64,000 bases of DNA from an uncultured Collinsella sp. (GTDB taxonomy: Bacteria > Actinomycetota > Coriobacteriia > Coriobacteriales > Coriobacteriaceae), in contig UQIK01000003.1 of assembly GCA_900541125.1 (NCBI GenBank), positions 62,001-126,000 on the forward strand, read 5' to 3'. Both the position numbers and the translations under genes were made by a program. Under the pieces are notes generated by a model, which saw nothing but the letters and a program-made list of their open reading frames with translations, made no database searches and had not been told where the DNA came from. This document shows, in pieces, positions 1 through 8,178 of the stretch; within the stretch, counting starts at the first letter, position 1, and every line of letters starts with the position of its first letter.

Positions 1-630
1 ACGCTGCTGCCGCTGCGCAGCTACCTGCCGCAGCTCAAGCGCCTGCGCGATGACGATCGCTACGAGCGCCTGAGCGACAACATCGTGTACCTGACCAAGG
101 ACACCCATACCGATTACATCGACCGCGATATCGTCTACTCGATCTTGGACAAGCATCCCAAGCGCGCTCGCGCCTGGTGGTTCGTGAATGTCGAGACCAT
201 GGACGAGCCGCATACCTTTGCCTATTCGGTCGAGACGTTCGGCACCGACTACGTGTTCCGCGTGCATCTGTACCTGGGCTACAAGATTAACCAGCGCGTC
301 AATGCCTATCTGCGTCAGGTCGTTCAGGACCTGGCTGCCACCGGCGAGCTGCCGGCGCAGACGCATGACTACTCGGTCTACAAGGATCCGGGCAACATCG
401 GTACGTTCAAGTTCGTCCTGATTCGTAAGCTTCTGGCGCCTGAAAGCGATGTGGAGCCGAGCGAGCGTACGGCCATCACGCTCAAGTACATCATCCGTCG
501 CGCCGCCGGCACGCCTGCACGCTGGTACGGCCTGGAGAACTCCAACGTGAGCTTTGAGTACGTGCCGCTGTTCACCAAGTTCAAAGCCGTGAACAAGATG
601 CAGCGCCTGGCCCCCAACGAGCGGCCGTAG
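1..630 (+). CDS. kup: Kup-family potassium transporter, C-terminal part (5' end outside window)
   Basis: The reading frame is open from base 1, so only the last 209 residues are present. They match the cytosolic C-terminal domain that follows the membrane segments in KUP/HAK/KT K+ uptake permeases: a block around DNIVYLTKD (residues 26-34), then a beta-rich segment and an FVLIRKLL strand. No membrane span lies in the visible part, as expected for this domain. A small membrane protein and a KdpD/KdpE-like pair follow, so the neighbourhood is concerned with potassium. Family assignment is by recognition of the tail only. Confidence 0.75.
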   Translation, partial: TLLPLRSYLPQLKRLRDDDRYERLSDNIVYLTKDTHTDYIDRDIVYSILDKHPKRARAWWFVNVETMDEPHTFAYSVETFGTDYVFRVHLYLGYKINQRVNAYLRQVVQDLAATGELPAQTHDYSVYKDPGNIGTFKFVLIRKLLAPESDVEPSERTAITLKYIIRRAAGTPARWYGLENSNVSFEYVPLFTKFKAVNKMQRLAPNERP

Positions 631-660
631 ACGTCGGCGGCTACACGGAGTTGGTTTTTG

Positions 661-885
661 ATGGATAAGCATGAGGCCGGGGAGGTAAACATGGATACAA
701 AGGCGCTCGATGGCCGTGAGGCGGTGGTCGAAATGGTGCGTGAGGCGCGCGTCGACGCCGCCGAAGATCGGTTCTTTACGAATCGGGCCAACATGGACAT
801 GGCCGACCGTGTGATCTCGATCGTGGTGACGCTGCTTGTCGCGGTGTGCGTGTGTGCCCTGCTCGCGCACGTGCTGTTTGTCTAG
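661..885 (+). CDS. small single-span membrane protein
   Basis: 74 residues: a charged, acidic/basic N-terminal half (about residues 1-48) and one hydrophobic segment at the C-terminus (RVISIVVTLLVAVCVCALLA) that ends almost at the last residue, suggesting a tail-anchored protein with a cytosolic N-terminus. ATG 661 is preceded by GGAG at 648-651; a second ATG at 691 behind GGGGAGG is a better-spaced alternative and would give 64 residues. It lies 30 bp after the Kup gene and before the KdpD-like kinase. I do not recognise a family. Its position suggests a role with the transporter or sensor, but nothing in the sequence proves it. Confidence 0.55.
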   Translation: MDKHEAGEVNMDTKALDGREAVVEMVREARVDAAEDRFFTNRANMDMADRVISIVVTLLVAVCVCALLAHVLFV

Positions 886-930
886 CGACCGCCGGTTGCA
901 AAGGCTATACACTTGGAACCACCACAAGGG

Positions 931-970
931 AAACCACCACAAAGGTGCCTGTCCCCTTTGTGGTGGTTTT
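931..970 (+). terminator. REP-like hairpin with T-rich tail, likely terminator
   Basis: A perfect 12-bp stem (ACCACCACAAAG pairing with CTTTGTGGTGGT) encloses GTGCCTGTCCC and is followed by TTTTTGTTTTTG. It would end transcription of the Kup/small-protein unit before the sensor kinase. The AAAG..GTCCCCTTT centre is shared with hairpins elsewhere in the window, so it is also a member of that repeat family. A partial direct copy (ACCACCACAAGGG) lies at 919-931. Confidence 0.7.
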
Positions 971-997
971 TGTTTTTGAGAGAGGGGCGGGACGCTG

Positions 998-2623
998 ATG
1001 GACGTCCGTACGGACGGCGATATTGCCGATAGCTTTTGGTGGCGGCGCACAACGCTGACGCGCCGCACTCCTCTGTATGACGCCTGCGTATCGGTGGGGC
1101 TGCTGGTCGCGGCGACGATTGTGGGCGCGCTGCTCGACCATCCGGGTCTCGCGCCGAGCATCATGATCGTCTATGTGTTCGCCGTTCAGCTGTGCGCATT
1201 CTTTACCTGGAGTCGCCTGTATTGCTTGCTGAGCTCGGCTGCCGCCGTGGCGCTCTACAACTTCTTGTTTGTCGACCCGCGCTACTCGCTGTCGCTTATC
1301 GACCGCGGCTATCCCGGCATGTTCTTCATCATGTTCGTGGTCTCGCTTGTGTCGAGCTCGATTGCGTTGGCCCTGCGCCGCGCCTTGGCACAGGCTGCCG
1401 CCAGCGACCGCCGCACGCATATGGTGCTCGAGACCAACCGCATGCTGCAGCGGTGCGCCGATCAGCATCAGATCGTTCACGCCATGGCCACGCAGCTGGC
1501 GCGTCTTTCGGGCTGCCCTGTCGTGTGGTACAGCGCCGACGCCGAGGGCGATGACCTGCTGCCGCGTGCGACATACACGGCCGTGGGCGATGCCGCACCG
1601 GTGCACGAACTGGCGCCGCAGATGCCGCCTCGGCTCTCGGCGTCCGCCTATGTGGGAACGCCGCTCGATGCCACCTATGGCGGCTCGGCGTTTTATGGCA
1701 TCTACCTGACGGTTCGCACAGGCGACGGCTTCGCGCGCTCGGGCGACCCCGCCTCGGTGGTGGGCGTGCTGGCTATCGTTGCCGAGCCCGACGTGCTGAC
1801 GCACGAGGAGCGGACACTTGCCGATGCTATCGTGAGCGAAGGCGAGCTGGCACTCGATCGCGCCCGCGCCATGGAGGCCCGCGAGGAGGCGGCGGTGCTC
1901 GCCAAAAACGAACAGTTGCGCGCCAACCTGCTGCGCTCCATCTCGCACGACCTGCGCACGCCGCTCACCAGTATTTCGGGCAATGCCGACGTGCTGCTCG
2001 ACCAGGGCTCGACCGGCACCGCGGTGCTCGATGCCCAGACGCGCCGCGGCCTGCTTCTATCCATTCGCTCGGATGCGCTGTGGCTCAACGCCACCGTCGA
2101 GAATCTGCTCGCCATCACCAAGCTCGAGGGTGGCGGTATGCGCCTGTCGACCACGCTCGAGCTCATGGACGATATCGTCGAGGAGGCGCTGCGCCACGTG
2201 AACCCTGCCGTGCGCGAGCACGACCTTAAGGTGGTGGCGTGCGATGAGCCGGCGCTCGTCAACGTCGATGCGCGCCTGATGGTGCAGCTGGTGGTCAATC
2301 TGGTGAACAACGCCATCACCTATACGCCCGCGGGCTCGCATATCATGATTTCGATTAGCGTCGACGATGGACGCGTGGCGTGCTCGGTGGCCGATGATGG
2401 TCCGGGCATCGCACCCGAGGATCGCGAACGGATCTTCGAGTCGTTCTATACCGCCAACCATGGTCTGGCCGACAGCCACCGCAGCGTTGGCCTGGGTCTT
2501 TCGCTCTGCCGTTCCATTGCGTTGGCGCATGGCGGTAGCATAGAGGTTGCTGCGGCGGACCCGCACGGTTCGGTCTTTACGATTGAACTTCCCGCCGCCG
2601 ACGTTTCGTTTGATAAGGAGTAG
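998..2623 (+). CDS. KdpD-like sensor histidine kinase lacking the N-terminal KdpD/USP domain
   Basis: 541 residues. Four hydrophobic segments at about 28-47, 52-70, 75-92 and 105-125 match the DUF4118 membrane module of KdpD. A GAF-like region (about 150-280) follows, then a HisKA H-box SISHDLRTPLTSI with the phospho-acceptor at His317, and an ATPase domain with N-box (NLVNNAITYTP), G1 (DDGPGIAPED) and G2 (GLGLSLCRSIALAHGG). Classical KdpD carries a long cytosolic KdpD plus universal-stress domain before the membrane part; here translation begins almost at the first span, so that part is absent. The response regulator starts 4 bp downstream. No kdpFABC genes are visible; the adjacent Kup gene is the obvious candidate target (inference). 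Confidence 0.85.
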   Translation: MDVRTDGDIADSFWWRRTTLTRRTPLYDACVSVGLLVAATIVGALLDHPGLAPSIMIVYVFAVQLCAFFTWSRLYCLLSSAAAVALYNFLFVDPRYSLSLIDRGYPGMFFIMFVVSLVSSSIALALRRALAQAAASDRRTHMVLETNRMLQRCADQHQIVHAMATQLARLSGCPVVWYSADAEGDDLLPRATYTAVGDAAPVHELAPQMPPRLSASAYVGTPLDATYGGSAFYGIYLTVRTGDGFARSGDPASVVGVLAIVAEPDVLTHEERTLADAIVSEGELALDRARAMEAREEAAVLAKNEQLRANLLRSISHDLRTPLTSISGNADVLLDQGSTGTAVLDAQTRRGLLLSIRSDALWLNATVENLLAITKLEGGGMRLSTTLELMDDIVEEALRHVNPAVREHDLKVVACDEPALVNVDARLMVQLVVNLVNNAITYTPAGSHIMISISVDDGRVACSVADDGPGIAPEDRERIFESFYTANHGLADSHRSVGLGLSLCRSIALAHGGSIEVAAADPHGSVFTIELPAADVSFDKE

Positions 2624-2627
2624 CGCT

Positions 2628-3341
2628 GTGCCGAACTCTGCCGTAAAACCGCTCATCTTGGTCGTTGAGGACGACCCCGCCGTTCGCAATCTTATCGTTG
2701 CCGCGCTCGAGGCGCACGGCTTGCGCCATATGGCTGTGGAGACCGCCCATGCCGCCATCGCCGCCGCCTCGTCGCAGGCGCCGAGCATTGTGCTGCTCGA
2801 TCTGGGCCTGCCCGATATGGACGGCGTCAAGGTGGTGGAGTCGGTGCGCGCATGGTCGGGCATGCCGATTATCGTGGTCTCGGCGCGCAGCGAGGATGCG
2901 GACAAAATCCGCGCGCTCGATGCCGGCGCCGACGACTATCTGACCAAGCCGTTTTCGGTCGAGGAGCTGCTCGCGCGCATTCGCACGACGCTCAGGCGCC
3001 TTTCGTATGCGCAAACGGGCGGCGTTGTTTCCGAGGGCTCGTTCGATACCGGTGAGCTGCATATCGATTTTGATGCCGGCATCGCCACGATGGATGGCGA
3101 GGAGCTGCATCTGACGCCGATCGAGTACAAGCTCCTGTGCCTGCTAGCGCACAACGCCGACAAGGTACTGACGCACCAGTTTATCCTGCACGAGATTTGG
3201 GGCACGGCAACCAAGAGCGACCTGGCGAGCCTGCGCGTCTTTATGGGCACGCTGCGCAAGAAGATTGAGTCCGACCCCGCGCATCCGCGCTATATCCAGA
3301 CGCACGTGGGTATTGGTTACCGATTGGTCATCCAGGGATAG
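2628..3341 (+). CDS. KdpE-like response regulator (OmpR/PhoB family)
   Basis: 237 residues from a GTG start at 2628, chosen because AAGGAG sits at 2615-2620 with good spacing. The receiver domain has the acidic pair (VVEDD), phospho-acceptor Asp58 (VLLDLGLPDMDG) and the conserved Lys in DDYLTKPF. The C-terminal winged helix (LTPIEYKLLCLL...RVFMGTLRKKIE...RYIQTHVGIGYRL) is typical of KdpE. It is translationally close to the sensor gene, so the pair forms one two-component system, presumably signalling potassium or turgor state. Confidence 0.85.
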   Translation: MPNSAVKPLILVVEDDPAVRNLIVAALEAHGLRHMAVETAHAAIAAASSQAPSIVLLDLGLPDMDGVKVVESVRAWSGMPIIVVSARSEDADKIRALDAGADDYLTKPFSVEELLARIRTTLRRLSYAQTGGVVSEGSFDTGELHIDFDAGIATMDGEELHLTPIEYKLLCLLAHNADKVLTHQFILHEIWGTATKSDLASLRVFMGTLRKKIESDPAHPRYIQTHVGIGYRLVIQG

Positions 3342-3366
3342 GTCGGCATCCGCCATCCCAATATGA

Positions 3367-3431
3367 GTTGCGGTGAAATACGGTCTAAATTTACCTAATT
3401 CCAGGCAAAACAGTCCGTATTCCACCGCAAC
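3367..3431. repeat. long palindrome between convergent genes
   Basis: Two 17-bp arms (3367-3383 and 3415-3431), GTTGCGGTGAAATACGG and its inverse with one mismatch, enclose a 31-bp AT-rich centre. It lies between the ends of the convergent response-regulator and rlmKL genes, where a bidirectional terminator would be expected, but neither side has a clear T-run. It may be a dispersed palindromic repeat. Confidence 0.6.
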
Positions 3432-3436
3432 GTTGT

Positions 3437-5995
3437 CTATTTATCCTTGGGCTTGCTGGCGTAGAACTTCTTCTTTTTGGACTTGCCGGCAGGGGAGGGT
3501 TTGCTGGCAAAGTTGGACTTGCCGTGGCCGGCCTGCGCGTGCGCGGGCGCTGCTGCACGGGGCTTGCGGGCCTCGGGGTTGCGCAGCTCCTCGGTTCGCT
3601 CGGCAATCTCCTCGGCGCTAAAGCCGACTTCGGCCATGGCGTCCTCGATGGGCAGGCGGCGCACGATATAGCAGTGGTGCACCTTCTGGTTGCGTGCGAA
3701 ATCCTCGGGGATGGTCTGCGCCGTAATGTCCTCCAGTACGACGCCCGCGCGCGCGAGCTTGCGCGTTTCGGGGCGGAAACCGCGCAGGTTGCAGCTAAAG
3801 ATGGCATGGCCGCCCTGTGCAAGCAGGCGTGAAACGCCGGCCAAAAGCTCAACATGGTCGCGCTGGACATCCCAGGTGCGGCGGCCCATCTTGGACGAGT
3901 TCGAAAACGTGGGCGGGTCGACAAAGATCAGGTCCCAGCGGTTGCGCGTCTGGCGCTGGTCGCGAATCCAGGCGAGCACGTCGTCGCGCACAAAATGATG
4001 CTGCGGACCAACAAAGCCGTTCTGGCGCATATTGCGCTCGGCCCAGTCCAGGTAGGTGTTGGAAAGGTCGACCGTCACAGTTTCCTCGACGCCGCCGTCT
4101 GCCGCATAGCAGGTGGCGGTGCCGGTATAGGCGAACAGATTGAGGAAGCGGCGTGCCTGTTTGGCGTGCTCGCGCACCAGGTTGCGGGTGACGCGATGAT
4201 CCAGGAAGATGCCCACATCCAAATAGTCGTCAAAGTTGACGGCAAAGGTAAGGCCGCCCTCTTCGATGAGCGGCAGACGACGGCGCGCGATGTTGGCGCG
4301 CTCGCCCGAGCCACCCTTGCCGGCGCCCTGTTTGCCGTACTGCGAGCCGCCGCGCGAACGCATGCGGGCCTTGGCGTGCACGTGCTCGGCCGGAACATCA
4401 AGAATACGCGGCGCGATGGCCAAGATGTCGAGCATGCGGGCCTGGGCCAGTGCGGGGTCGATGGTCTTAGGTGCGGCGTATTCGGCAATGACGAGCCAGC
4501 GGCCCGGCGTCTGCGGGCAGCCCTCGTACAGGTCGATGGCGGCGGAGTAGTCGGGCAGGTCGGCATCGTAGACGCGGTAGCAGCTCACGCCCTCGCGCTT
4601 GGCCCACTTGCGGCGCAGGCGGGCATTCTTGCGCAGGCGGTTGGCGAACTGCTCAGACTCGGGAATGAGCACGGGCAGCGGCTTGCCGTCGCCCAGGTCG
4701 AGCGTGGCGGCAGGTTCGGACGTGGGAGTATCGGCGGCTTCGTCATGAGCGTCTGCGGTCTGTTCCTCGGCATCTGCGCTGATCGCTGCTTCAAATGCCG
4801 CGGCGGCGTGGTCGAGCGAGGGCCAAACCTCAATAGCCGCCTCTTCGTTATTGGGCATGACGGCGATCGAGCGCTCGGGCTCGGCGTGGAGCGCGCGGGC
4901 TAGCAATCCGTCGCGGGTGAGCGCGGCGACCGGCGCGGCGGTGAGCTCGGGCGCGCGGCGCAGCTCGCCTACCAACGTCATGGCGTCGTGCATGAGTGAA
5001 AGCGGGGTCTCGGTGGTGTCTGCGACCACGGCGGCGCCGGCGACGGCGCCCGCATGGTCCAGCACGGTGGCGGGCTTGGCGGCACAAAAGTCGACAAAAC
5101 GCTTGTAGCCGGCGCACTTGACCATGCGCTCGGCAGTCTTGCGGGCGGCGGGGTCGATGTCTACGGCCACGATGCGCGCCTGGCGCTCGCGCGCTGCCGC
5201 TTCGCGCTCGCGCGCCCCGGCAAGCAGCTGCTCCCACAGGGCGGCGTCGTGCAGCTGCCAGCCCTCAAAGCCCCAGCGCTCGCGTGCGGCGCCCGGGGCG
5301 CGGTCGGTCAGAATGTTCACGGCTTCCAGCAACAGGCCGCCGCCGGCGCACGAGGCATCGATCAGCGTGGGAAGGGCTTCGTTTTCGTAATCGTCGGCCG
5401 TCAACTCGTGCTCGCACAGTGCGGTCCAGCCGACCTGCGCCAGCACCAGGGCGGCGTAGTCGGGGCGCAGCACGTGCGCGCCCTCGCCGGCGCGGGTCGC
5501 TGCGGGCGGCAGGCGTTTGAACAGCGGGTCGCCCGAAAGGTCCAGGCTGATGCTCGCGCGGCGCTGACGCAGCGAAAGCAGCAGGTGAACATCGGGATCG
5601 GCGGCGTCGACATCGGCGCGACGGCCCGTGGTTTCGGCCAAGCGGTCGCACAATGCGTCCTTGGCGCGCAGGGCCGAGAAGCGCGTGTTGCGCAGCTGCT
5701 CGGTCACGCCGCGGGCGGTGATGGCGATGGTGGCGCCGGGGCGGATGATGGTCTCCCAGGCGATGTCGTAAACGCTGTCGTACAGTTCATCGGCATCCTG
5801 CGCCTCAAAGCGCCCGAGTACTACGAACACACGGCTTGCCAGGCGCGACCACAGACAGGCGCGGTAGCCTTGCTCGAGCTCGCCCCCAAATGTAGCGCGG
5901 CCCTTCAGCCGGCGAACATGCGAAAGCCCGAGGCGTTTAAGCTCATCGGCGAGTGCGGACTCAAAGCCCTCGGGGCAGCTTGCGTAAAATTCCAT
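3437..5995 (-). CDS. rlmL: bifunctional 23S rRNA methyltransferase RlmKL with degenerate RlmL half
   Basis: 852 residues, somewhat longer than the usual 700. The order is an N-terminal THUMP region (about 1-160), an RlmL-type N2-guanine methyltransferase (about 165-400), and an RlmK-type N7-methyltransferase (about 470-800). The RlmK half is well preserved: NANRLRKN-like block (FANRLRKNARLRRKWAK), YDADLPDYSAAIDLYEG, FLNLFAYTGTATCYAADGG, and the catalytic DPPTF (LIFVDPPTFSNSSKM). In the RlmL half the SAM loop reads DASCAGGG instead of D-x-x-CGSGT and the NPPYGER motif is replaced by VADTTETPLSLM, so m2G2445 activity is doubtful. An acidic/Ala-rich linker (about 395-435) and a Lys-rich tail (KSKKKKFYASKPKDK) are extra. 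ATG 5995 is preceded by AGAGGT. Confidence 0.85.
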   Translation of the reverse strand: MEFYASCPEGFESALADELKRLGLSHVRRLKGRATFGGELEQGYRACLWSRLASRVFVVLGRFEAQDADELYDSVYDIAWETIIRPGATIAITARGVTEQLRNTRFSALRAKDALCDRLAETTGRRADVDAADPDVHLLLSLRQRRASISLDLSGDPLFKRLPPAATRAGEGAHVLRPDYAALVLAQVGWTALCEHELTADDYENEALPTLIDASCAGGGLLLEAVNILTDRAPGAARERWGFEGWQLHDAALWEQLLAGAREREAAARERQARIVAVDIDPAARKTAERMVKCAGYKRFVDFCAAKPATVLDHAGAVAGAAVVADTTETPLSLMHDAMTLVGELRRAPELTAAPVAALTRDGLLARALHAEPERSIAVMPNNEEAAIEVWPSLDHAAAAFEAAISADAEEQTADAHDEAADTPTSEPAATLDLGDGKPLPVLIPESEQFANRLRKNARLRRKWAKREGVSCYRVYDADLPDYSAAIDLYEGCPQTPGRWLVIAEYAAPKTIDPALAQARMLDILAIAPRILDVPAEHVHAKARMRSRGGSQYGKQGAGKGGSGERANIARRRLPLIEEGGLTFAVNFDDYLDVGIFLDHRVTRNLVREHAKQARRFLNLFAYTGTATCYAADGGVEETVTVDLSNTYLDWAERNMRQNGFVGPQHHFVRDDVLAWIRDQRQTRNRWDLIFVDPPTFSNSSKMGRRTWDVQRDHVELLAGVSRLLAQGGHAIFSCNLRGFRPETRKLARAGVVLEDITAQTIPEDFARNQKVHHCYIVRRLPIEDAMAEVGFSAEEIAERTEELRNPEARKPRAAAPAHAQAGHGKSNFASKPSPAGKSKKKKFYASKPKDK

Positions 5996-6070
5996 GGGTG
6001 ACCTCTCTGGTTGCGTCGCTCCATTATATGATGGATGCTTCGTTTACTCTCGCCCCCGAAAGGAACCCAT

Positions 6071-6898
6071 ATGATTGATGCGTGCCCCGATTCCGCCGTG
6101 CTCTTTTTTGACGTGGACGGCACGCTGACGTCGTTCGATCCCGACAACATGACCGACAAGGACTTTTCGGCGGTTCGCCCCTCGCAGGCGGTCGTCGAGG
6201 CGTTTCATCGCCTGCGCGACGCAGGGCACAAGGCATTTATCTGCACGGGTCGTCCCTTGTGGCTGATTGCCGATGGCCTGCGCGCGCTGAACCCGGCGGG
6301 TGTCGTTGCCATGGCGGGAGCGACGCTCGAGGTCGAGGGCCGCGTGGTGTATGAGGACTGCTTTGACGAGGACGTTATCGAGGAGCTTGCGCGCCGTATG
6401 GCCGCGGCAGGGATTGAGGCCTTTTTCGAGACCAACGTGGCTACTTTTGCCCTGGAGCCTGTGGGCGTTGAGCAGTCGTCTCTGATCGGCACTTCTGTGG
6501 TGCACAGCACCGAGGAAATGCGCGTCGACGGCAGTCTGCGCGTGGGCAAGGTATGCCTCAGTGTGCCCAGTTTGGCTCGCGTGGCCAACGATGATGGCTT
6601 TATCGATCGCGAGTTTGAGCTGTGCAACACCGGTGGCCAGAATCGCGAGCTGAGCCCCAAGGGCATCGACAAGGGCGTGGGCGTGGCGCGAGCGCTGGAA
6701 TACCTGGGTCGCACCGGCAACGCGCGCACCTTTGGCTTCGGCGATTCGGGTAACGACCTGGGCATGCTCGCTGCGGTCGAGACGGCTGTCGCCATGGGCA
6801 ACGCCATGCCTGAGGTCAAGGCGGTCGCCGACTACGTGACCGACGATGTCGCACATGACGGTACCGTCACAGCGATGCAGCATTTCGGTCTCATCTAA
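6071..6898 (+). CDS. HAD-superfamily (Cof-type) phosphatase
   Basis: 275 residues. Motif I is FFDVDGTLT near residue 12 (nucleophile and acid Asp), motif II is the Thr in ICTGRP, and motif IV is GFGDSGNDLGML near residue 225, followed by AVAMGNAMPEVKAVADYVT. This is the signature order of Cof/YwpJ-type sugar-phosphate phosphatases with a C2 cap. The start at 6071 follows AAAGGAAC at 6059-6066; an upstream in-frame ATG at 6035 lacks a ribosome site. The substrate cannot be told from sequence. It is divergent from rlmKL and 193 bp upstream of the transaldolase. Confidence 0.85.
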   Translation: MIDACPDSAVLFFDVDGTLTSFDPDNMTDKDFSAVRPSQAVVEAFHRLRDAGHKAFICTGRPLWLIADGLRALNPAGVVAMAGATLEVEGRVVYEDCFDEDVIEELARRMAAAGIEAFFETNVATFALEPVGVEQSSLIGTSVVHSTEEMRVDGSLRVGKVCLSVPSLARVANDDGFIDREFELCNTGGQNRELSPKGIDKGVGVARALEYLGRTGNARTFGFGDSGNDLGMLAAVETAVAMGNAMPEVKAVADYVTDDVAHDGTVTAMQHFGLI

Positions 6899-7091
6899 TG
6901 AATCCCGCGTTCTGACGTTTGCTCAAACTGCGACTCTTTGTTTTTGTATGCTCAATCGATTTATCAATCCAAACACTGAGGTGTTTATACCGTTCGCCGA
7001 GAAGATAAAAAACCGCAGTTCACGCCTTGATAAACGTAGGTAAAGTGTTTAGCAGTTTATCGGCCGTATGCTAACGAAAGGAATCAGGCAG
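6899..7091 (+). other. AT-rich gap before transaldolase
   Basis: No gene is seen. The stretch is markedly AT-rich against its surroundings and must hold the transaldolase promoter. TTGATA at about 7027-7032 could be a -35 box, but I see no convincing -10 at the right spacing. Repeated GTTTATC/GATAAAC half-sites near 6960, 7030 and 7055 could be operators. Confidence 0.35.
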
Positions 7092-7796
7092 ATGGCAATC
7101 AAGGTGTTCGCTGACGGTGCAAACCTCGAGGGCATGCTCGACATGTACGAGAACGGCAACGTTCAGGGTTTCACGACCAACCCGTCCCTTATGAAGAAGG
7201 GCGGCGTGACGGATTACCGCGCGTTTGCCAAGGAGGTCCTGGCCCACATCACCGATGTGTCCGTGTCGTTTGAGGTCTTTGCCGACGACGTCGAGACCAT
7301 GGAGGTCGAGGCCCGCGAGATTGCTACCTGGGCCGAGAACGTCTACGTCAAGATTCCATGCGTGACCACCAAGGGCGAGTCCACCGCCGAGCTGGTCCGC
7401 AAGCTTTCCGCTGACGGCGTCAAGGTCAACGTCACTACCATCTTTACGCCTAAGCAGGTCGATGAGATGGTCGAGGCCGTTGACACCGAGACGCCGTCCA
7501 TTATCTCGCTCTTTGCCGGCCGTATTGCCGATACCGGCGTCGATCCCATTCCGTTTATGACGGAGTCGGTCAAGAAGGCCGCCGCCAAGCCCAACTGTGA
7601 GGTCCTGTGGGCGTCCACGCGCGAGCTCATCAACATTTATCAGGCCGAGGCCTGTGGTTGCCAGATCATCACGGTGCCCAACAGCATCCTGGCCAAGCGC
7701 AAGAACATCGGCCGCGACCCGTACGAGGTCTCGCTCGACACCGTCTGCGGCTTTGCCAAGGATATCGCCTCGCTCGGCTTTCATATTCTGCCGTAG
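7092..7796 (+). CDS. tal: transaldolase (small TalC/F6P-aldolase type)
   Basis: 234 residues, the length of the short transaldolase/fructose-6-phosphate aldolase class. The Schiff-base Lys is Lys87 in VYVKIP; other family blocks are FTTNPSLM (27-34), VNVTTIFTPKQ, ISLFAGRIADTGVDP, EVLWASTRE and ITVPNSILAK. The C-terminus ends DIASLGFHILP. The start at 7092 is preceded by GAAAGGAATCAGGCAG; an upstream in-frame ATG at 7068 overlaps that ribosome site. It interconverts fructose-6-P and erythrose-4-P with sedoheptulose-7-P and glyceraldehyde-3-P in the non-oxidative pentose-phosphate pathway. Confidence 0.85.
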   Translation: MAIKVFADGANLEGMLDMYENGNVQGFTTNPSLMKKGGVTDYRAFAKEVLAHITDVSVSFEVFADDVETMEVEAREIATWAENVYVKIPCVTTKGESTAELVRKLSADGVKVNVTTIFTPKQVDEMVEAVDTETPSIISLFAGRIADTGVDPIPFMTESVKKAAAKPNCEVLWASTRELINIYQAEACGCQIITVPNSILAKRKNIGRDPYEVSLDTVCGFAKDIASLGFHILP

Positions 7797-7827
7797 CGCG
7801 AACACCGACTGTACCGTGGGCTGTTCG

Positions 7828-7897
7828 CCCCGGCCTTTCCTTTCCCTATCGCTCACGCGCTTCGCGAGGGTCGCGCTAGGCAAAGGAAAGGCCGGGG
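7828..7897. repeat. perfect 16-bp stem-loop downstream of transaldolase
   Basis: CCCCGGCCTTTCCTTT at 7828-7843 pairs exactly with 7882-7897 around a 38-nt loop that itself contains a CGCG/CGCG stem. It lacks a T-run, so it is not a normal terminator; a proper one lies at 8037. It separates the transaldolase stop codon from the duplicated transaldolase tail. Confidence 0.6.
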
Positions 7898-7903
7898 CTG
7901 CCG

Positions 7904-7953
7904 GCACGAGCTTGCCAGCAAGTTGGCGCTTGGCTTCCATATCCTGCCGTGGG
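7904..7953 (+). pseudogene. duplicated 3' tail of a transaldolase gene
   Basis: The plus strand here reads ELASKLALGFHILPW, closely repeating the end of the transaldolase (FAKDIASLGFHILP-stop) about 135 bp upstream, except that the stop codon TAG has become TGG. Nothing resembling the rest of a second transaldolase is present. It looks like the remnant of a tandem duplication or of gene conversion with another transaldolase paralogue. Confidence 0.45.
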
Positions 7954-8036
7954 CAAAGGTACCCCCGCCCGCGACGTGCAAAATTGAGAGTATTCAGCAA
8001 GGTAAAGGCTTTTACCAGTTAACCGAAGCATGGAAC

Positions 8037-8084
8037 GGCCCTCGTTTTGGCTCTGACGACGCTAAAACGGGGGCTGTTTTTTTG
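8037..8084 (+). terminator. rho-independent terminator (plus strand)
   Basis: GGCCCTCGTTTT (8037-8048) pairs with AAAACGGGGGCT (8063-8074) and is followed directly by GTTTTTTTGCTTTTT. It is the likely end of the transaldolase transcript. Confidence 0.8.
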
Positions 8085-8178
8085 CTTTTTCGTCTCTGTG
8101 GGGCGTTCGGAACGGCGGAATTTGCAGAATACTCGCGATTTTGCACGTCACTACAGGGGGTACCCCTGCTTTGGCGGT

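Noticed and set aside
905..1948. A 347-codon minus-strand frame opposite the sensor kinase
   Set aside because: His/Arg-rich antisense shadow; the plus strand has full kinase motifs.
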